DNA of 25,886 bases from assembly GCA_003427395.1 (NCBI GenBank), contig BFEA01000164.1, positions 1,535,920 through 1,561,805 of the forward strand, written 5' to 3'. Shown piece by piece: positions 17,128-25,717 of this stretch (its first letter is position 1; the number at the start of each line of letters is the position of its first letter). Below the pieces are notes generated by a model. It was given only the letters and a program-made list of their open reading frames with translations, was not told the origin of the DNA and searched no databases. Source of the stretch: Chara braunii (lineage: Eukaryota > Streptophyta > Charophyceae > Charales > Characeae). A program made the position numbers and the translations under genes.

Positions 17128-18420
17128 TCATGTGTCCACGCAGGGGCGNGTCCTTTNCCTTTGGAATGAACCTGCTGCTAAACGACTGCCNAATGCTNGC
17201 ATGCTGAGTGGTAGGAGGGGGGATACNGCCTTCTTCNTTAGGAGCATGTACCGGCCGATATGAGCCCCTCCCTTCTGTTGCACACCTTGCGCCCCCTTCA
17301 TCAACAGGGTGGACAAAAGGCCGAGTGGACCCTTCGCAGGAAACCGGCCAGGTGCATGCTCCCTTTCCCCTGCCCTTTTCTCCTTACTCTCTGCCTCTCG
17401 CTGTCTCTCTCTCTCCCTCTCTCTTGCAACCTCTTCTACTCACATCCTTACCTCCCTCCTCCTCGTATCCGGACCCGGCCCTGACTAGCTTCGAGCACCT
17501 CGTGAAAGCCCACCGTGCATGGCAAAAATATCCAGATGATGAGCGTGTGCAAACCTTGATGATGCCCATAAGCAGCTACCGGATCGAAGGCAGCTATAGA
17601 GAATACGGACAGCTTCGGCGAGCAGCACAACCATCCGCAACACCTTGGCCATGGAGACACGGTCGGGATGCTGACGATGCTTGGAAGAGCAGCCCGGCCT
17701 GGCAAAGCGGGCTCCGCTGCGTTACCCACCAGAAATACAAAAGGAGAATGCATCTTCCGCTAGAACATGGGAAGATACACTGCCCTATGTAGAGGTACGT
17801 CCCCCTTCCTCACGCAGCCCCTGCACCCTGTTCCGCCAAACCCGCTTCTCTAACCCAAAATCTAGCACGCCCATCCTCTCCGCAATGCCTCTAAACCCCC
17901 GGATAGCATCTTGGTTCGTCCAAATCGGTCAAGAAACGACCATGATACAGCAATTTTTGCATCGCCGTTCCCCCTCATCACCCTTTTCAACTCCTCCGCG
18001 CACCTTTCTTTTTCTCTTTTTTTTCTTTTTTTTCTTTTGTACCTCCTTCTCCCTCTTTCTCTCTGCCCGTAGTGCTTACACAACCCGCTGCCCACTGCAG
18101 ATGAAGTGTGTGCTCAGCAGGGGAGCGCAGCTCTCAAGGACGATGACGAAGGACAGCANCTTGATGGANATGGAGGTCTGCTACGTCGAAGGAGAACCAC
18201 NGAACNTGCAGCAGGTANCAGCTGACAAAAANCCAGAAAGTGCATCAGTATGAGGACGGCGCTTGGCACCCCGTGGGTGCAGAGCCAGGAGCTGTTACTA
18301 GCGGGGCTGTCCAGCCACCGCTATGGCAGTCATCAGCGTTGGAGACGATGCTCTGCGTATACGCCCACAACATAGCGCAGCGTAACACGACCTCCACCCA
18401 ACAACTAAAAAAAAAGTAAA
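17128..18420 (+). other. Possible degraded spliced-gene fragment with ambiguous bases
   Basis: Isolated N calls occur at 17149-17237 and 18159-18232. Two pyrimidine tracts (about 17390-17465 and 18000-18065) are each followed by coding-like sequence. The second ends in CCCGTAG and, a little later, CTGCAG, and a GTACGT donor-like site lies at 17793. An intron from about 17793 to 18070 or 18100 would leave an open frame across the junction. I do not recognise the protein (frames include FEHLVKAHRAWQKYPDDERV and APLRYPPEIQKENASSAR). A run of nine A's ends the stretch near 18415. A chance arrangement is quite possible. Confidence 0.25.
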
Positions 18421-18810
18421 CTAGTCGAACTCCAACTCCATCTGCCTCCGGCCTTTTCTACTCAACCTTCCCAGCCTGTAACATAGCAACCTCTCACATG
18501 CCTATCTGACCGTCCAAGTAAATAGCATCCACGGTCAAGCCATCAGGATCTTTTCTCCATGCACCTAGATGGAAGCCTGGGCCACGGGGGCTAACAGCTA
18601 GAACACACATCAACAAAGAGCTACCCGTTTCCAAGCAGAAAAACAGGCAAAAATGGTGAGGCTGAACGTCCAAGCACTGCCCCATAAAGGCTACTAGCTA
18701 CAGGTCTACGGATCAAACTCAGTGGTCCGAAACTGACAAGCTAAACCTAAAAATTTTCAGGGCACAGGATCAGGTCCCGCAATGCCCAGACCAAAGAAAC
18801 CGTAAAATCA

Positions 18811-18898
18811 GTTGGTACAGTCCCACATCTGTGTGTGATATCCCTGCGCAGGAGCCATGCTAATCTTTGTTCTAATTTTAATGGATGTCCCGAAGGAC
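18811..18898 (-). pseudogene. U6 spliceosomal snRNA pseudogene lacking the ACAGAGA box
   Basis: On the minus strand the sequence starts GTCCTTCGGGACATCC (18898-18883; the 5' stem-loop, shortened by one base pair), then TTAAAATTAGAAC, then AAAGATTAGCATGGC and CCTGCGCAGGGAT. These follow U6 in order and carry the AGC triad region. Between GAAC and AGATTAGC, U6 normally has GATACAGAGA; here only two bases remain, so the 5'-splice-site-pairing ACAGAGA box is deleted. The 3' end (CACACAGATGTGGGACTGTACC) is more diverged. AATATT lies at about -25 and T4 about 14 nt past the end. Without ACAGAGA it cannot act in splicing. Confidence 0.9.
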
Positions 18899-18964
18899 CA
18901 TTGCAGGGCCGCTGCCCAAAAATATTGCTACCGGTTGACCAGTCTTAGGTAATTCAAGCGTAGT

Positions 18965-19060
18965 ATTTTTTTTGTTCACCTGCTTTTAGCGGTGTTCAAA
19001 CTCAGGTCTGTATTTCAACAGTTCCGAGGTGTACCAACCGTGCTAGGCCAGTCGGTCTCA
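18965..19060 (-). repeat. tRNA-like (SINE-head-like) unit 1 with A-tail
   Basis: The minus strand carries an A-box-like TAGCACGGTTGG (19045-19034) and a B-box-like GAGTTTGAACACC (19003-18991) about 30 bp apart, the spacing of a tRNA gene. A run of eight A's (18966-18973) follows. Internal pol III promoters with a 3' A-tail are the mark of tRNA-derived SINEs. No intact tRNA cloverleaf is evident. Confidence 0.5.
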
Positions 19061-19119
19061 TTACCAGCCCCGGAACCGATAGCGGGCCCGGCTAATTCAA
19101 GGTAGCCTTATTCTGCAAC

Positions 19120-19185
19120 TGTTAGGGGAGCTCGAGCCCAGGTCTGACAACCGGTTGGCACGTCCGTACCGCTGCGTACCCCCAC
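19120..19185 (-). repeat. tRNA-like unit 2
   Basis: The B-box-like GGGCTCGAGCTCC (19139-19127) is preceded 30 bp upstream by TACGCAGCGG (19178-19169), a weaker A box. CAGACCTG directly before the B box is shared with unit 1, which suggests that the two are related copies. Confidence 0.42.
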
Positions 19186-19560
19186 CAAGACTCCTCCCGC
19201 CTCGCTCCACTCAGGCATAGCTCACCCGTTTTCGGATCCCAACGGGCATGCTCACACTCAACCTTCTCACAGCAGATCGCGGGTGGCGGACGGTGCACTT
19301 GTAGCCGTACCGCCCCCGTCCATTCCTCAGTAGCAATATCTTCCGCTTGGATTGGACCGGTCGCAAATGAGAGGAGATAGGAAAAAGAAAATAATAACAA
19401 ATAAATAAACAATAAAAATAAAAAAAAAGGAGGGAAGGGGGGGGGCAGACCCCACCAGCATCCCCCTGGTCCCGCCAAGCGGTCCCGTGGTCGGTCTCCC
19501 CTTCCAAGACAAAAGGGGATAGTCCCGCGGGACCCTCAACCCTTCAACTCCTTTAATGCT
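19186..19560. other. Unassigned, includes A-rich tract
   Basis: The plus strand at 19379-19436 is almost pure A with scattered T (AATAAATAAACAATAAAAAT), followed by a G run. It could be an A-tail of a retroposed copy or simple low complexity. No protein was recognised. Confidence 0.5.
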
Positions 19561-19579
19561 CCGTCTCTCCCATGCTGCC

Positions 19580-19650
19580 GCCCGATAGCCTCGAACCCCG
19601 TACTTCTGCCGTGATAGTCCAACGTCGTAACCTATAGGGCTAAGCCCAAG
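19580..19650 (-). repeat. tRNA-like unit 3
   Basis: TAGCCCTATAGG (19642-19631) and GGTTCGAGGCT (19597-19587) match the A and B boxes, 34 bp apart. GTTGGACTATCACGGC lies between them, in the place of an anticodon arm. This is the most tRNA-like of the three, but the acceptor ends do not pair convincingly, so I do not call a tRNA gene. Confidence 0.5.
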
Positions 19651-20050
19651 CCTGGTACCGGCCTGCGCGGTATTCCATATGAACAGGTGCGGCATAGCCC
19701 CCAGGCCTCATTCCTACCTCCCATTAGGCACGCCACTGCTAGGCCCCTACGCCGGCTTGCCCTCTTTGCGCCGTGGCCGCCCCGCATCCTACTTCGCGCG
19801 TTAGACTACTAACGGTCACCTATCCCTACCAAGGGCACCTCTTACTTCTAGTAATCAAAGCCAGGCCGGCCAACTATGCCGGTTACATAATCAAAAGTAG
19901 AAAAATTGCGCGCGCGCCTTAATCCCGCGCGCCCACTCCCGCCCTACTCTAATCAAGCAACTTACCTATGTAACCAAACAGACCTAGGCGCGTCTCGCGC
20001 AATATACTTTAGACCTCTACTCGTGCTTCCGGTCACTTGCAAAAACAAGG
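19651..20050. other. Right end of insertion, no gene seen
   Basis: No gene was recognised. GCGCGCGCC occurs twice (19910-19918, and CCGCGCGCC at 19925-19933), a CG-alternating pair. Confidence 0.4.
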
Positions 20051-20076
20051 GCGGATACCCTTGTCAGGGTATTCGC
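20051..20076. repeat. Subterminal hairpin of the insertion
   Basis: GCGGATACCC (20051-20060) and GGGTATTCGC (20067-20076) pair over 10 positions with one mismatch around a 6-nt loop. It lies 7 bp from the right end of the insertion. Subterminal hairpins are known near the ends of some transposons; a role here is unproven. Confidence 0.75.
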
Positions 20077-20083
20077 GCCGACA

Positions 20084-20087
20084 ACGT
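20084..20087. repeat. Target-site duplication ACGT, right copy
   Basis: The partner of 11484-11487. It follows the CGACA end of the insertion, and Gyp-A integrase sequence resumes immediately to the right. Confidence 0.8.
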
Positions 20088-20507
20088 AGATAGATGCACG
20101 CTATTGTTGTAAGCATTGGCTACCTTGGGGAGCATCTTATCCCAGTCAATTTGATCTGGTCTAATGTACATTCTCAGAACTTGCTGCAGGATCTTATTCA
20201 TTTGTTCAGTCTGACCGTTGGTCTCTGGGTGACGGCCAGATGACATCAACAACTTAGAGCCATAGACTCTCATCAACTCCTGCCAGTTCTAACTTGTGAA
20301 CTGGGTGTCTCTATCACTAACTATGGACAATGGGACCCCGTGCTCACTGACCCAATGATCAAAAAACTTACGGATCACTAACTCGGTCCGTGCCTCTGAA
20401 GGCAAAGGTATAAAAACAACGTACTTACTAAATCTATCGACTATCACCATAACTTGGCTCTTGCCATGTCTACTCGTGACGCCTGCGTCCATGAAGTCGA
20501 TGGACAC
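20088..20507 (-). pseudogene. pol: Integrase catalytic core of Gyp-A
   Basis: The core reads SIDFMDAGVTS with the first catalytic aspartate, VIVDRFSKYVVFIPLPSEA, WVSEHGVPLSIVSDRDTQF with the second, then a TAG at 20289-20291, and GRHPETNGQTEQMN with the catalytic glutamate, QQVLRMYIRPDQ and a final VANAYNNSVHLST. All three DDE residues are present. The frame is then cut by the insertion at 20083. The integrase would join element DNA to the host chromosome. Confidence 0.93.
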
Positions 20508-20513
20508 TGAATC

Positions 20514-20765
20514 TCATGGCTGATCGGGAATAGTCAAGGGTCTGAGAAGACCTAGCGGGGCACGCGTAGTAGTCTTATTCCTCTGGCAAACCTTGCAACT
20601 GCGGACATACTCTATGTAGTCATTCTTCATTCCTGGCCAGGTGTACGCGTGCATTAGATTGGCTAAAGTCTTTTGCCAACCAAAATGACCCTCTATGTCG
20701 TGACATTCTCCTAATATCAGACTACGGATCTCTTCGCTATTGGGAATGCACAATCGGTCAAACAC
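20514..20765 (-). pseudogene. pol: Integrase HHCC zinc-binding domain of Gyp-A
   Basis: HDIEGHFG gives the histidine pair and SCKVCQRNK the cysteine pair, with YTWPGMKNDYIEYV between. All four zinc ligands are in one frame. A stop (TAG at about 20775) separates it from the RNase H frame, and TGA at 20514-20516 separates it from the core; both are single-codon lesions. Confidence 0.93.
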
Positions 20766-20774
20766 GTTAGTCTT

Positions 20775-21353
20775 CTAAAAAAGCAATCCCTCAGTAGTGC
20801 GGTAATCTGGTTTGGTCTTTGGGGCCTCCGTTACTCTCTTGAGGAGGTCACCATAGATAGGGTCCTCCGCATATGCTTCCTTAACCTTTTGCTGCAGGTC
20901 TCTTCCTATGTCCAGATAGTGAACTATCGCTCCAAAGTAGTCAGCTCTCCTACTTAGAGCGTCCGCAACTACAGGCTTGAGCTCAAAATCGTACTGGTTT
21001 ATTTCTGCGGCCCACCTAGTAAGCTTAGGTGTCATCTTGGCCTGCGTTTTTAACCATCGTAACGTTTCGTGGTCAGAATAGACTTTGAAATGCCTCCCAA
21101 GCAAGTAGTGCTTCCAGTGTTCTAGCGCTTGCCTGAGAGCGTAGAGTTCCCTCTCGTAGGTCGTTGTCGCAACCTTCTCTGAAGGCATTCTAGCAGACAT
21201 GAACTCTACGGGCCTATAACCATTGCCATCGTCTTGCTGCAGAACAACACCTATGTCGTACTGACTAGCGTCCGTAGTGACGACAAAGGGTAAGGACGGA
21301 TCGACCACCTTAAGGACTGGATACTCTATCAGAGCTTGCTTCAACTTCTTCAT
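20775..21353 (-). pseudogene. pol: RNase H domain and linker of Gyp-A
   Basis: The 192-codon frame has FVVTTDASQYDIGVVL, TYERELYALRQALEHW, VYSDHETLRW and VADALSRRADY, which hold the acidic residues of gypsy RNase H. Between FELKPV and VADALSRR about five or six residues found in Gyp-B (KGKYNV) are missing, an in-frame deletion. The linker to integrase follows (DLQQKVKEAYAEDP). Confidence 0.94.
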
Positions 21354-22310
21354 AGCAGACGTGCAGTCCTTGTCCCACTTCCAGATACTCTCTTTCCCGA
21401 GCAGTCTGCGAAGGGGCGCAGCGATAGTGGAGAAGTTTCCTTACAAACTTCCTATAATAATATGCTAGGCCTAAGAACGATCGCAACTCTGTCAACGTAC
21501 GCGGTGTAGGCCAATCCCTGATCGATGCAATCTTACTATCTTCTGGCTTGATGCCGTCTCCGTCTAAAACGTGGCCTAAGTACAAAACTTGGGTCTTTGC
21601 CCATTCGCACTTCTTTGCGTTGATCTTGAAGTTAGCTTCTCTTAGCTTCTCCAAGACCTGCCTGAGATGACCCTGATGCTCTTGGAGGGTCTTGCTAAAC
21701 ACTAGGATATCATCCAAGTAAACTACAACAAACCTATCTAACCATGGCCTAAACAAATCATTCATACATCGCTGGAAAGTCGTTGGCGCGTTGGTTAGTC
21801 CAAAGGGCATCACGATGAACTCGTAGTGCCCGTATCTAGTCCGGAAAGTTGTCTTGTACTGATCATCAGGATGAACCTCTATCTGATGATATCCGGACTT
21901 TAGATCTATCTTCGTAAATTACTTGCACCCCTGCACTCGATCTGAAAGATCATCTATCCTAGGCAGTGGCTCAACATTCTTTACTGTGATAGCATTCAGA
22001 CCCCTATAGTCTATACACATTCTCAGCTCTCCCTCCTTTTTGGGAACATAGAGAACAGGTGCTCCAAATGGAGATGAACTGGGCCTAATTCAACCCTTCT
22101 CGAGGAGCTCGTCTAATTGCTTGCGCAGTTCCTCTAACTCCCGCGGGGACATCCTATACACGGCTCCCTTGGGCGTTCTACTGCCAGGCTCTATCTCGAT
22201 TCGATGCTGGATGGGCCGCGGAACTACTCCTATCAGCAGCTCAGCTAGATCTTTAAACTCCTCCAGCAGCTTGGCAATAAGAGGGTCTATAGGATTTTCT
22301 TCCTTAGTCT
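21310..22310 (-). pseudogene. pol: Reverse transcriptase of Gyp-A
   Basis: RT blocks in order are: YRMSPRELEELRKQLDELL, a stop in place of tryptophan before [28 protein letters not shown], a stop (about 21918) before FTKIDLKSGYHQIE, FIVMPFGLTNAPTTFQRCM, VVYLDDILVFSKTL with the catalytic YLDD, and LYLGHVLDGDGI, LTELRSFLGLAYYYRKFV. A frameshift near 21435 separates it from the connection region and RNase H. Lesions are few, and all catalytic motifs are readable. Confidence 0.94.
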
Positions 22311-22888
22311 CAGTTGTCTACTCCTGACCCATGGAACAGACGGGCAGTCTCAACGCCGCCTGACGGACTAGGGAGCCTACACTCGTGCTCTCTCAAATGG
22401 AGTGTGGCCCCTGCTGCCTCTCCCCAGTCCATACCTAGGACTATGTCAAACGGGAGGCTATCCTCTACGAGGAGAGTCAGGGAATGGAAAACTTTCTCCA
22501 CTTTCCCATCCTTTTCTAGGCGGAAATACGGCTGGACTCCCTCTACGTACTCTTCTACTCGCATGGTGCGATTGTCCGCGAGGATACTCACGATGGGGTC
22601 CGCTAATCTTTGGACTTTTAGTTGCAACTTCAGCTTCTGTAGTGCCTTCCTACTAATATAACTACGAGTGGCTCCACTATCCACTAAGGCGCCAACTCGA
22701 CCTCTAAAAATCTCTGTGTCTACTAATATAAGCTGCCCCTTGTTCTCCTTTTTCATCTTGGCCCAGGTGGGCATCCTCTCCTTCAATTCTTCGGCCACGC
22801 CTGTGAGGGAGGTGTCTAGAGAGACTCTAACACAAGCAGTCTCTCGACAACCATCTAGACACCGGCCTGCAACCTCTGCCATNGGCAC
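22310..22888 (-). pseudogene. pol: Aspartic protease region of Gyp-A
   Basis: The 192-codon frame includes GRVGALVDSGATRSYIS with the catalytic DSG triad intact, ADNRTMRVEEYVEG, and FDIVLGMDWGEAAGATL, the conserved block after the protease. One ambiguous base occurs at 22883. A frameshift at about 22320 separates it from RT. Retroviral-type aspartic proteases cut the Gag-Pol precursor. Confidence 0.92.
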
Positions 22889-22962
22889 ATGTGGTGTGGG
22901 AGTCTCCTGCCGGCTAGCGCTACTTTCCCCACATGGCCTTATGGTAGGGGCAGTTGCTACCC

Positions 22963-23148
22963 CTACCGGCGGCTGCCTTTTGGCCCTTGAGCAGTCGATC
23001 GGGTCTCTCTATACTTCGGACAATATTTAATGATGTGGCCAGGGTCACCGCAATAAATGCACTGCCCCTGGTTCACACACTGCTGCCATATGCGCTGGTC
23101 CAGACCCAAATCTTCCCAAGGCCTTCCCAAGGCAGTCCTGGGTGCCAA
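22963..23148 (-). pseudogene. gag: Gag zinc knuckle of Gyp-A
   Basis: CIYCGDPGHIIKYC matches the CX2CX4HX4C zinc knuckle of gag nucleocapsid proteins exactly. It lies 5' of the protease as expected. Its phase differs from the upstream gag frame, so a frameshift lies at about 23110-23160. Confidence 0.93.
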
Positions 23149-23966
23149 CCACTTCTTCTATAAGGGGACCTATTCCCAGACCGGTTTTGCGGGGGACCTT
23201 CACTTCTTCCTCCCGCTTGGCGGTTTCCTCCTCCAGCGCCAACCCCCTGATCGCCCTGAGAACGGTTCCCTGAGGCCCGGCCCCCTTGGCCCTGGCCTCG
23301 TCCTCCTCCTTGCGGCCTCCCTCCAGCCGCGACAGCAGCGTAAGTCCTCCCTTGACTCGCACCACTGTCTTCGTCCTCTAACCCCCACTCAATCTGTTTG
23401 TAGGGGATCTCATCAACACTACCTTCATTTAGAGTGAGGACAAGACTATCCTTAGTTTTAACTTGCCCTGAGATAGTGCGACCTTTCCATTGCTTCCCTT
23501 TGTCTAAGTCTTTGTGCTAGAAAGTGGAAGCTGATACCGACTTTGCCTCAAAAGCCACCACTTCGCGGCTAAGGGAATCATAGGTGGTGGCAGGGTCTTC
23601 ACTCTTCGCGAAGAAATGCCCTCGCAAGGCTTCGGGCATAGCCCGGTAGAAGAGGTTGACCAACTGGGTCTTTGTGACCCCGTGGTCAGGTACAGCCACT
23701 GATTCGTCCATTGTGCCCTTGAGTGCCCTGACACTCTTCCATTTACGAGAGTGGATTGTTTGAAGCCTATCTGAGGCCTTGATACTACGAGCGAAATCAG
23801 CAAATCGCTTGCGCAACAATTTCATGAAATCGACGAGGGGGGTGAACGACGAGTAGGCAACCGCATCATCATTGCAGTTAGCAGAGCGGACCAGGGATCT
23901 CGCGAAGCTGGCAGCCTCATCTCTAAGCGCATGAATTGCAATTAGGACGTGCTGATCCGGGGAGAC
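23110..23966 (-). pseudogene. gag: Gag capsid-like middle and basic linker of Gyp-A
   Basis: Directly after the TAG at 23967-23969 the same phase stays open to a second TAG (23517-23519) and then on to about 23110. Contents include AIHALRDEAASFARSLVRSA, MKLLRKRFADFARSIKASD and the LVNLFYRAMPEALRGHF helix region typical of gypsy gag, then an acidic stretch and a Gly/Arg/Gln-rich linker leading to the zinc knuckle. The two amber codons are the only interruptions in about 570 codons. Confidence 0.85.
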
Positions 23967-24842
23967 CTATTGCAAGTGCACATAGGTCTTGACGTTGGCC
24001 TCCCAATTGTCAAAGTTCTCTTCCCTCTTTCCACTGTAGGAATCGGGGAACTTGACTTTGACTGGCTCCCTGCGAGGACGTGCCTCTTCCTCCTTGGGAG
24101 CTGTCATCTTGATGCCTTCAATGGCGCCCACACAGAATCGTTCTATCTTCGCGAGGCGATGGTTCACCTCGGACCCTACTGCGCCTACCAGTTCGTGGGC
24201 AAAATCTCGAAATCCCATCCGCATCGAGCGCACGGCCATATCCTGACTTCTACTAAACTCATATTGTTCTCCCTGTACCCGGGCCAAGCGCTCAACACTC
24301 TGGGCGGTCAATTGTTCTCCCATGTTTTTCACCTGCTCTAATTCTTTGGCCGCCTCACTTGCTGCATCCACTCTCCTCTTCTTTTCCCTCATCATCCTGA
24401 ACCTCCACTCTATCTTTTTCTCATCCTCCATCGCTTGCCGCTTCAGGGAATCTTCCTCTGCATCCCATTCTTTCATGGTGGTCTCCTGCTCATCCTTGGG
24501 GATATACATGGCAACCGCCTCCTCTTCTCCCAAAGACAAGTTGGCAACCCATTCTGAAATCTTTTTTTCCATTTCATCATTTTTACTCCCACTGTACTGC
24601 CCTCGTTGCTCTCTCCTCCTTTCCAACGGCTGCTCATCTTCCTCCTCCTCCTCTTCCACCTCTTTTAACTTCGCTTCTTCTTCTTTCTTCAACCTCTCCT
24701 TCTCTCTGGCCATCTCCTCCTCAATCTTCTTCAATTTCGTCGCCTGCGCCTCCAACAGGGCCTTCTTCTTGGCCTCTCTCCTCTCCTTCAGGATTGCGGC
24801 GGCCTTGGCCTCTTCTTCAAGTGTGTAGGGGTGTGTGGTCAT
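23967..24842 (-). CDS. gag: Gag N-terminal ORF of Gyp-A, coiled-coil rich
   Basis: The 291-codon frame starts MTTHPYTLEEEAKAAAILKE and is very rich in Lys and Glu over the first 100 residues, predicting a long helix or coiled coil. A run of about seven glutamates is included. Around residue 255, PRREPVKVKFPDSYSGKREE and NFDNWEANVKTYV begin the capsid-like domain, equivalent to FTGDKRGEDLDTWL in Gyp-B. It ends at TAG (23967) in the middle of that domain, so it is a truncated gag. The first ATG of the frame is chosen because coding composition starts there. Confidence 0.8.
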   Translation of the reverse strand: MTTHPYTLEEEAKAAAILKERREAKKKALLEAQATKLKKIEEEMAREKERLKKEEEAKLKEVEEEEEEDEQPLERRREQRGQYSGSKNDEMEKKISEWVANLSLGEEEAVAMYIPKDEQETTMKEWDAEEDSLKRQAMEDEKKIEWRFRMMREKKRRVDAASEAAKELEQVKNMGEQLTAQSVERLARVQGEQYEFSRSQDMAVRSMRMGFRDFAHELVGAVGSEVNHRLAKIERFCVGAIEGIKMTAPKEEEARPRREPVKVKFPDSYSGKREENFDNWEANVKTYVHLQ

Positions 24843-25117
24843 ACCACCCTTGGTCTCTACCCTACACGAAAATGTGTTCTAGAATCCCAACGGAAACATG
24901 AAACGCCAAAGGGTCCCCCAGAGGGAAAACCCAACGAGTAAACCATACATGGGGTAGTCATCCATGGTGATAGGTGCGCGACTGGACAGTCCCACTCACC
25001 ACCACTTAGACCAACCCGCAGACTCACTGACAGACTCTCTAAGGACCACAGGGTTGAACCCTGTCAGCTATGGTCACTAGCCTAGACCTACTCTAAGGCT
25101 GTCACTATTGAACCAGT
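24843..25117 (-). other. 5' leader of Gyp-A
   Basis: This region lies between gag and the LTR-like block. A perfect palindrome lies at 25048-25064. No convincing tRNA primer-binding site was found, although one is expected here. Confidence 0.45.
25048..25064. repeat. Perfect 8-bp hairpin ACAGGGTT-G-AACCCTGT
   Basis: The arms at 25048-25055 and 25057-25064 are exact complements around one base. The minus strand reads GGGTTCAACCC, which resembles a tRNA T-arm or pol III B box. It lies in the leader, where primer binding or packaging signals would be. Confidence 0.75.
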
Positions 25118-25199
25118 GGCTGATCTAGAGGCCTTTTAAGGAGATCCCCCTAACTCCTCAAGAATTCCTTAACGTCGCAGACAGGACGACGTGATCAGC
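25118..25199 (-). repeat. R/U5-like block of Gyp-A 5' LTR
   Basis: Matches 9806-9890 (see there): GGCTGATC, CCTCAAGAATT, TTAACGTCGCA and ACGAC in the same order. The U5 end should be near 25118, 276 bp upstream of the gag start. Confidence 0.6.
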
Positions 25200-25210
25200 T
25201 TGGCCCTTAC

Positions 25211-25570
25211 CTGTCGCACCGCCCACAACTCAGCTTTTCAGGCCTACCGTATCACACCGAGCAGCCCGCCGGTCTGTACCGGTCCTTGGGAGGGTTCGTG
25301 TCCCCCGGGACAGTTGAGTCGTCAGACACAGTCTTTAGCCTTACTTAGTTTGACAGGGGTTCGGGTCAACAAGGCCCTCAACACTTAAACTGCCTGTTGT
25401 TTCAGCCCGCAACTCATTCTTTCAGGCCCACCGTGCCATACCAACCGTGTCCAGCCGGTCAGCACCGGTCCTTGGGAGGGTTATGCGCCCCTGGACAATT
25501 GGATCTGCCACAGTCTCAGCCCTACTAGATACGGTAGGGGAGTGGTCAACCAGGCCTATCCTTCATCCAC
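25211..25570. repeat. ~183-bp imperfect tandem duplication in Gyp-A LTR
   Basis: Copy 1 starts at 25211 (CTGTCGCACC) and copy 2 at 25394 (CTGTTGTTTC). Shared blocks in order are CAACTCA, TTTCAGGC, CACCGGTCCTTGGGAGGGTT versus TACCGGTCCTTGGGAGGGTT, CAGTCTTTAGCC/CAGTCTCAGCC, GGTCAAC and AGGCC. The duplication lies inside the 5' LTR. Confidence 0.8.
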
Positions 25571-25717
25571 AGAGTACTATCACTCACGACAGAAGAGACT
25601 CGATGCTGAAAGAAGAGACAGACAGACTCAGACTCAGCAAGTACCGTAGGGTAAATGCACATCCACAGGGTGAGGGGATAGGCTAAGGGCTTGGCGAGAT
25701 GTTACCAACTCCAGCTT

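Larger units (their letters stand above)
11488..20083. mobile_element. 8,596-bp unclassified insertion in Gyp-A integrase
   Basis: The plus-strand ends are TGTCGAGCGC... and ...GCGCCGACA. The outer TGTCG/CGACA form a 5-bp inverted repeat of the TG...CA type typical of LTR ends, and both ends continue with GCGC-like sequence. ACGT flanks both sides. No gag, pol or transposase is recognisable inside, and I could not find a second TGTCG/CGACA pair that would define two LTRs. It could be a non-autonomous LTR element (LARD-like) with diverged or rearranged LTRs, an unfamiliar DNA transposon, or a composite of several insertions. Contents are listed separately. Confidence 0.75.

Noticed and set aside
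18819-18829. Plant snRNA upstream sequence element (GTCCCACATCT) on the plus strand
   Set aside because: It resembles the plant USE but lies inside the U6 pseudogene's 3' half on the opposite strand, with no snRNA downstream. Most likely coincidence.
11488-20083. CRISPR array, integron or bacterial element
   Set aside because: Repeat units and spacers do not fit, and all recognised proteins and RNAs are eukaryotic retroelement or spliceosomal types.
24322-24828. 168-codon Ser-rich plus-strand frame
   Set aside because: It is the antisense shadow of the Lys/Glu-rich gag N-terminus.
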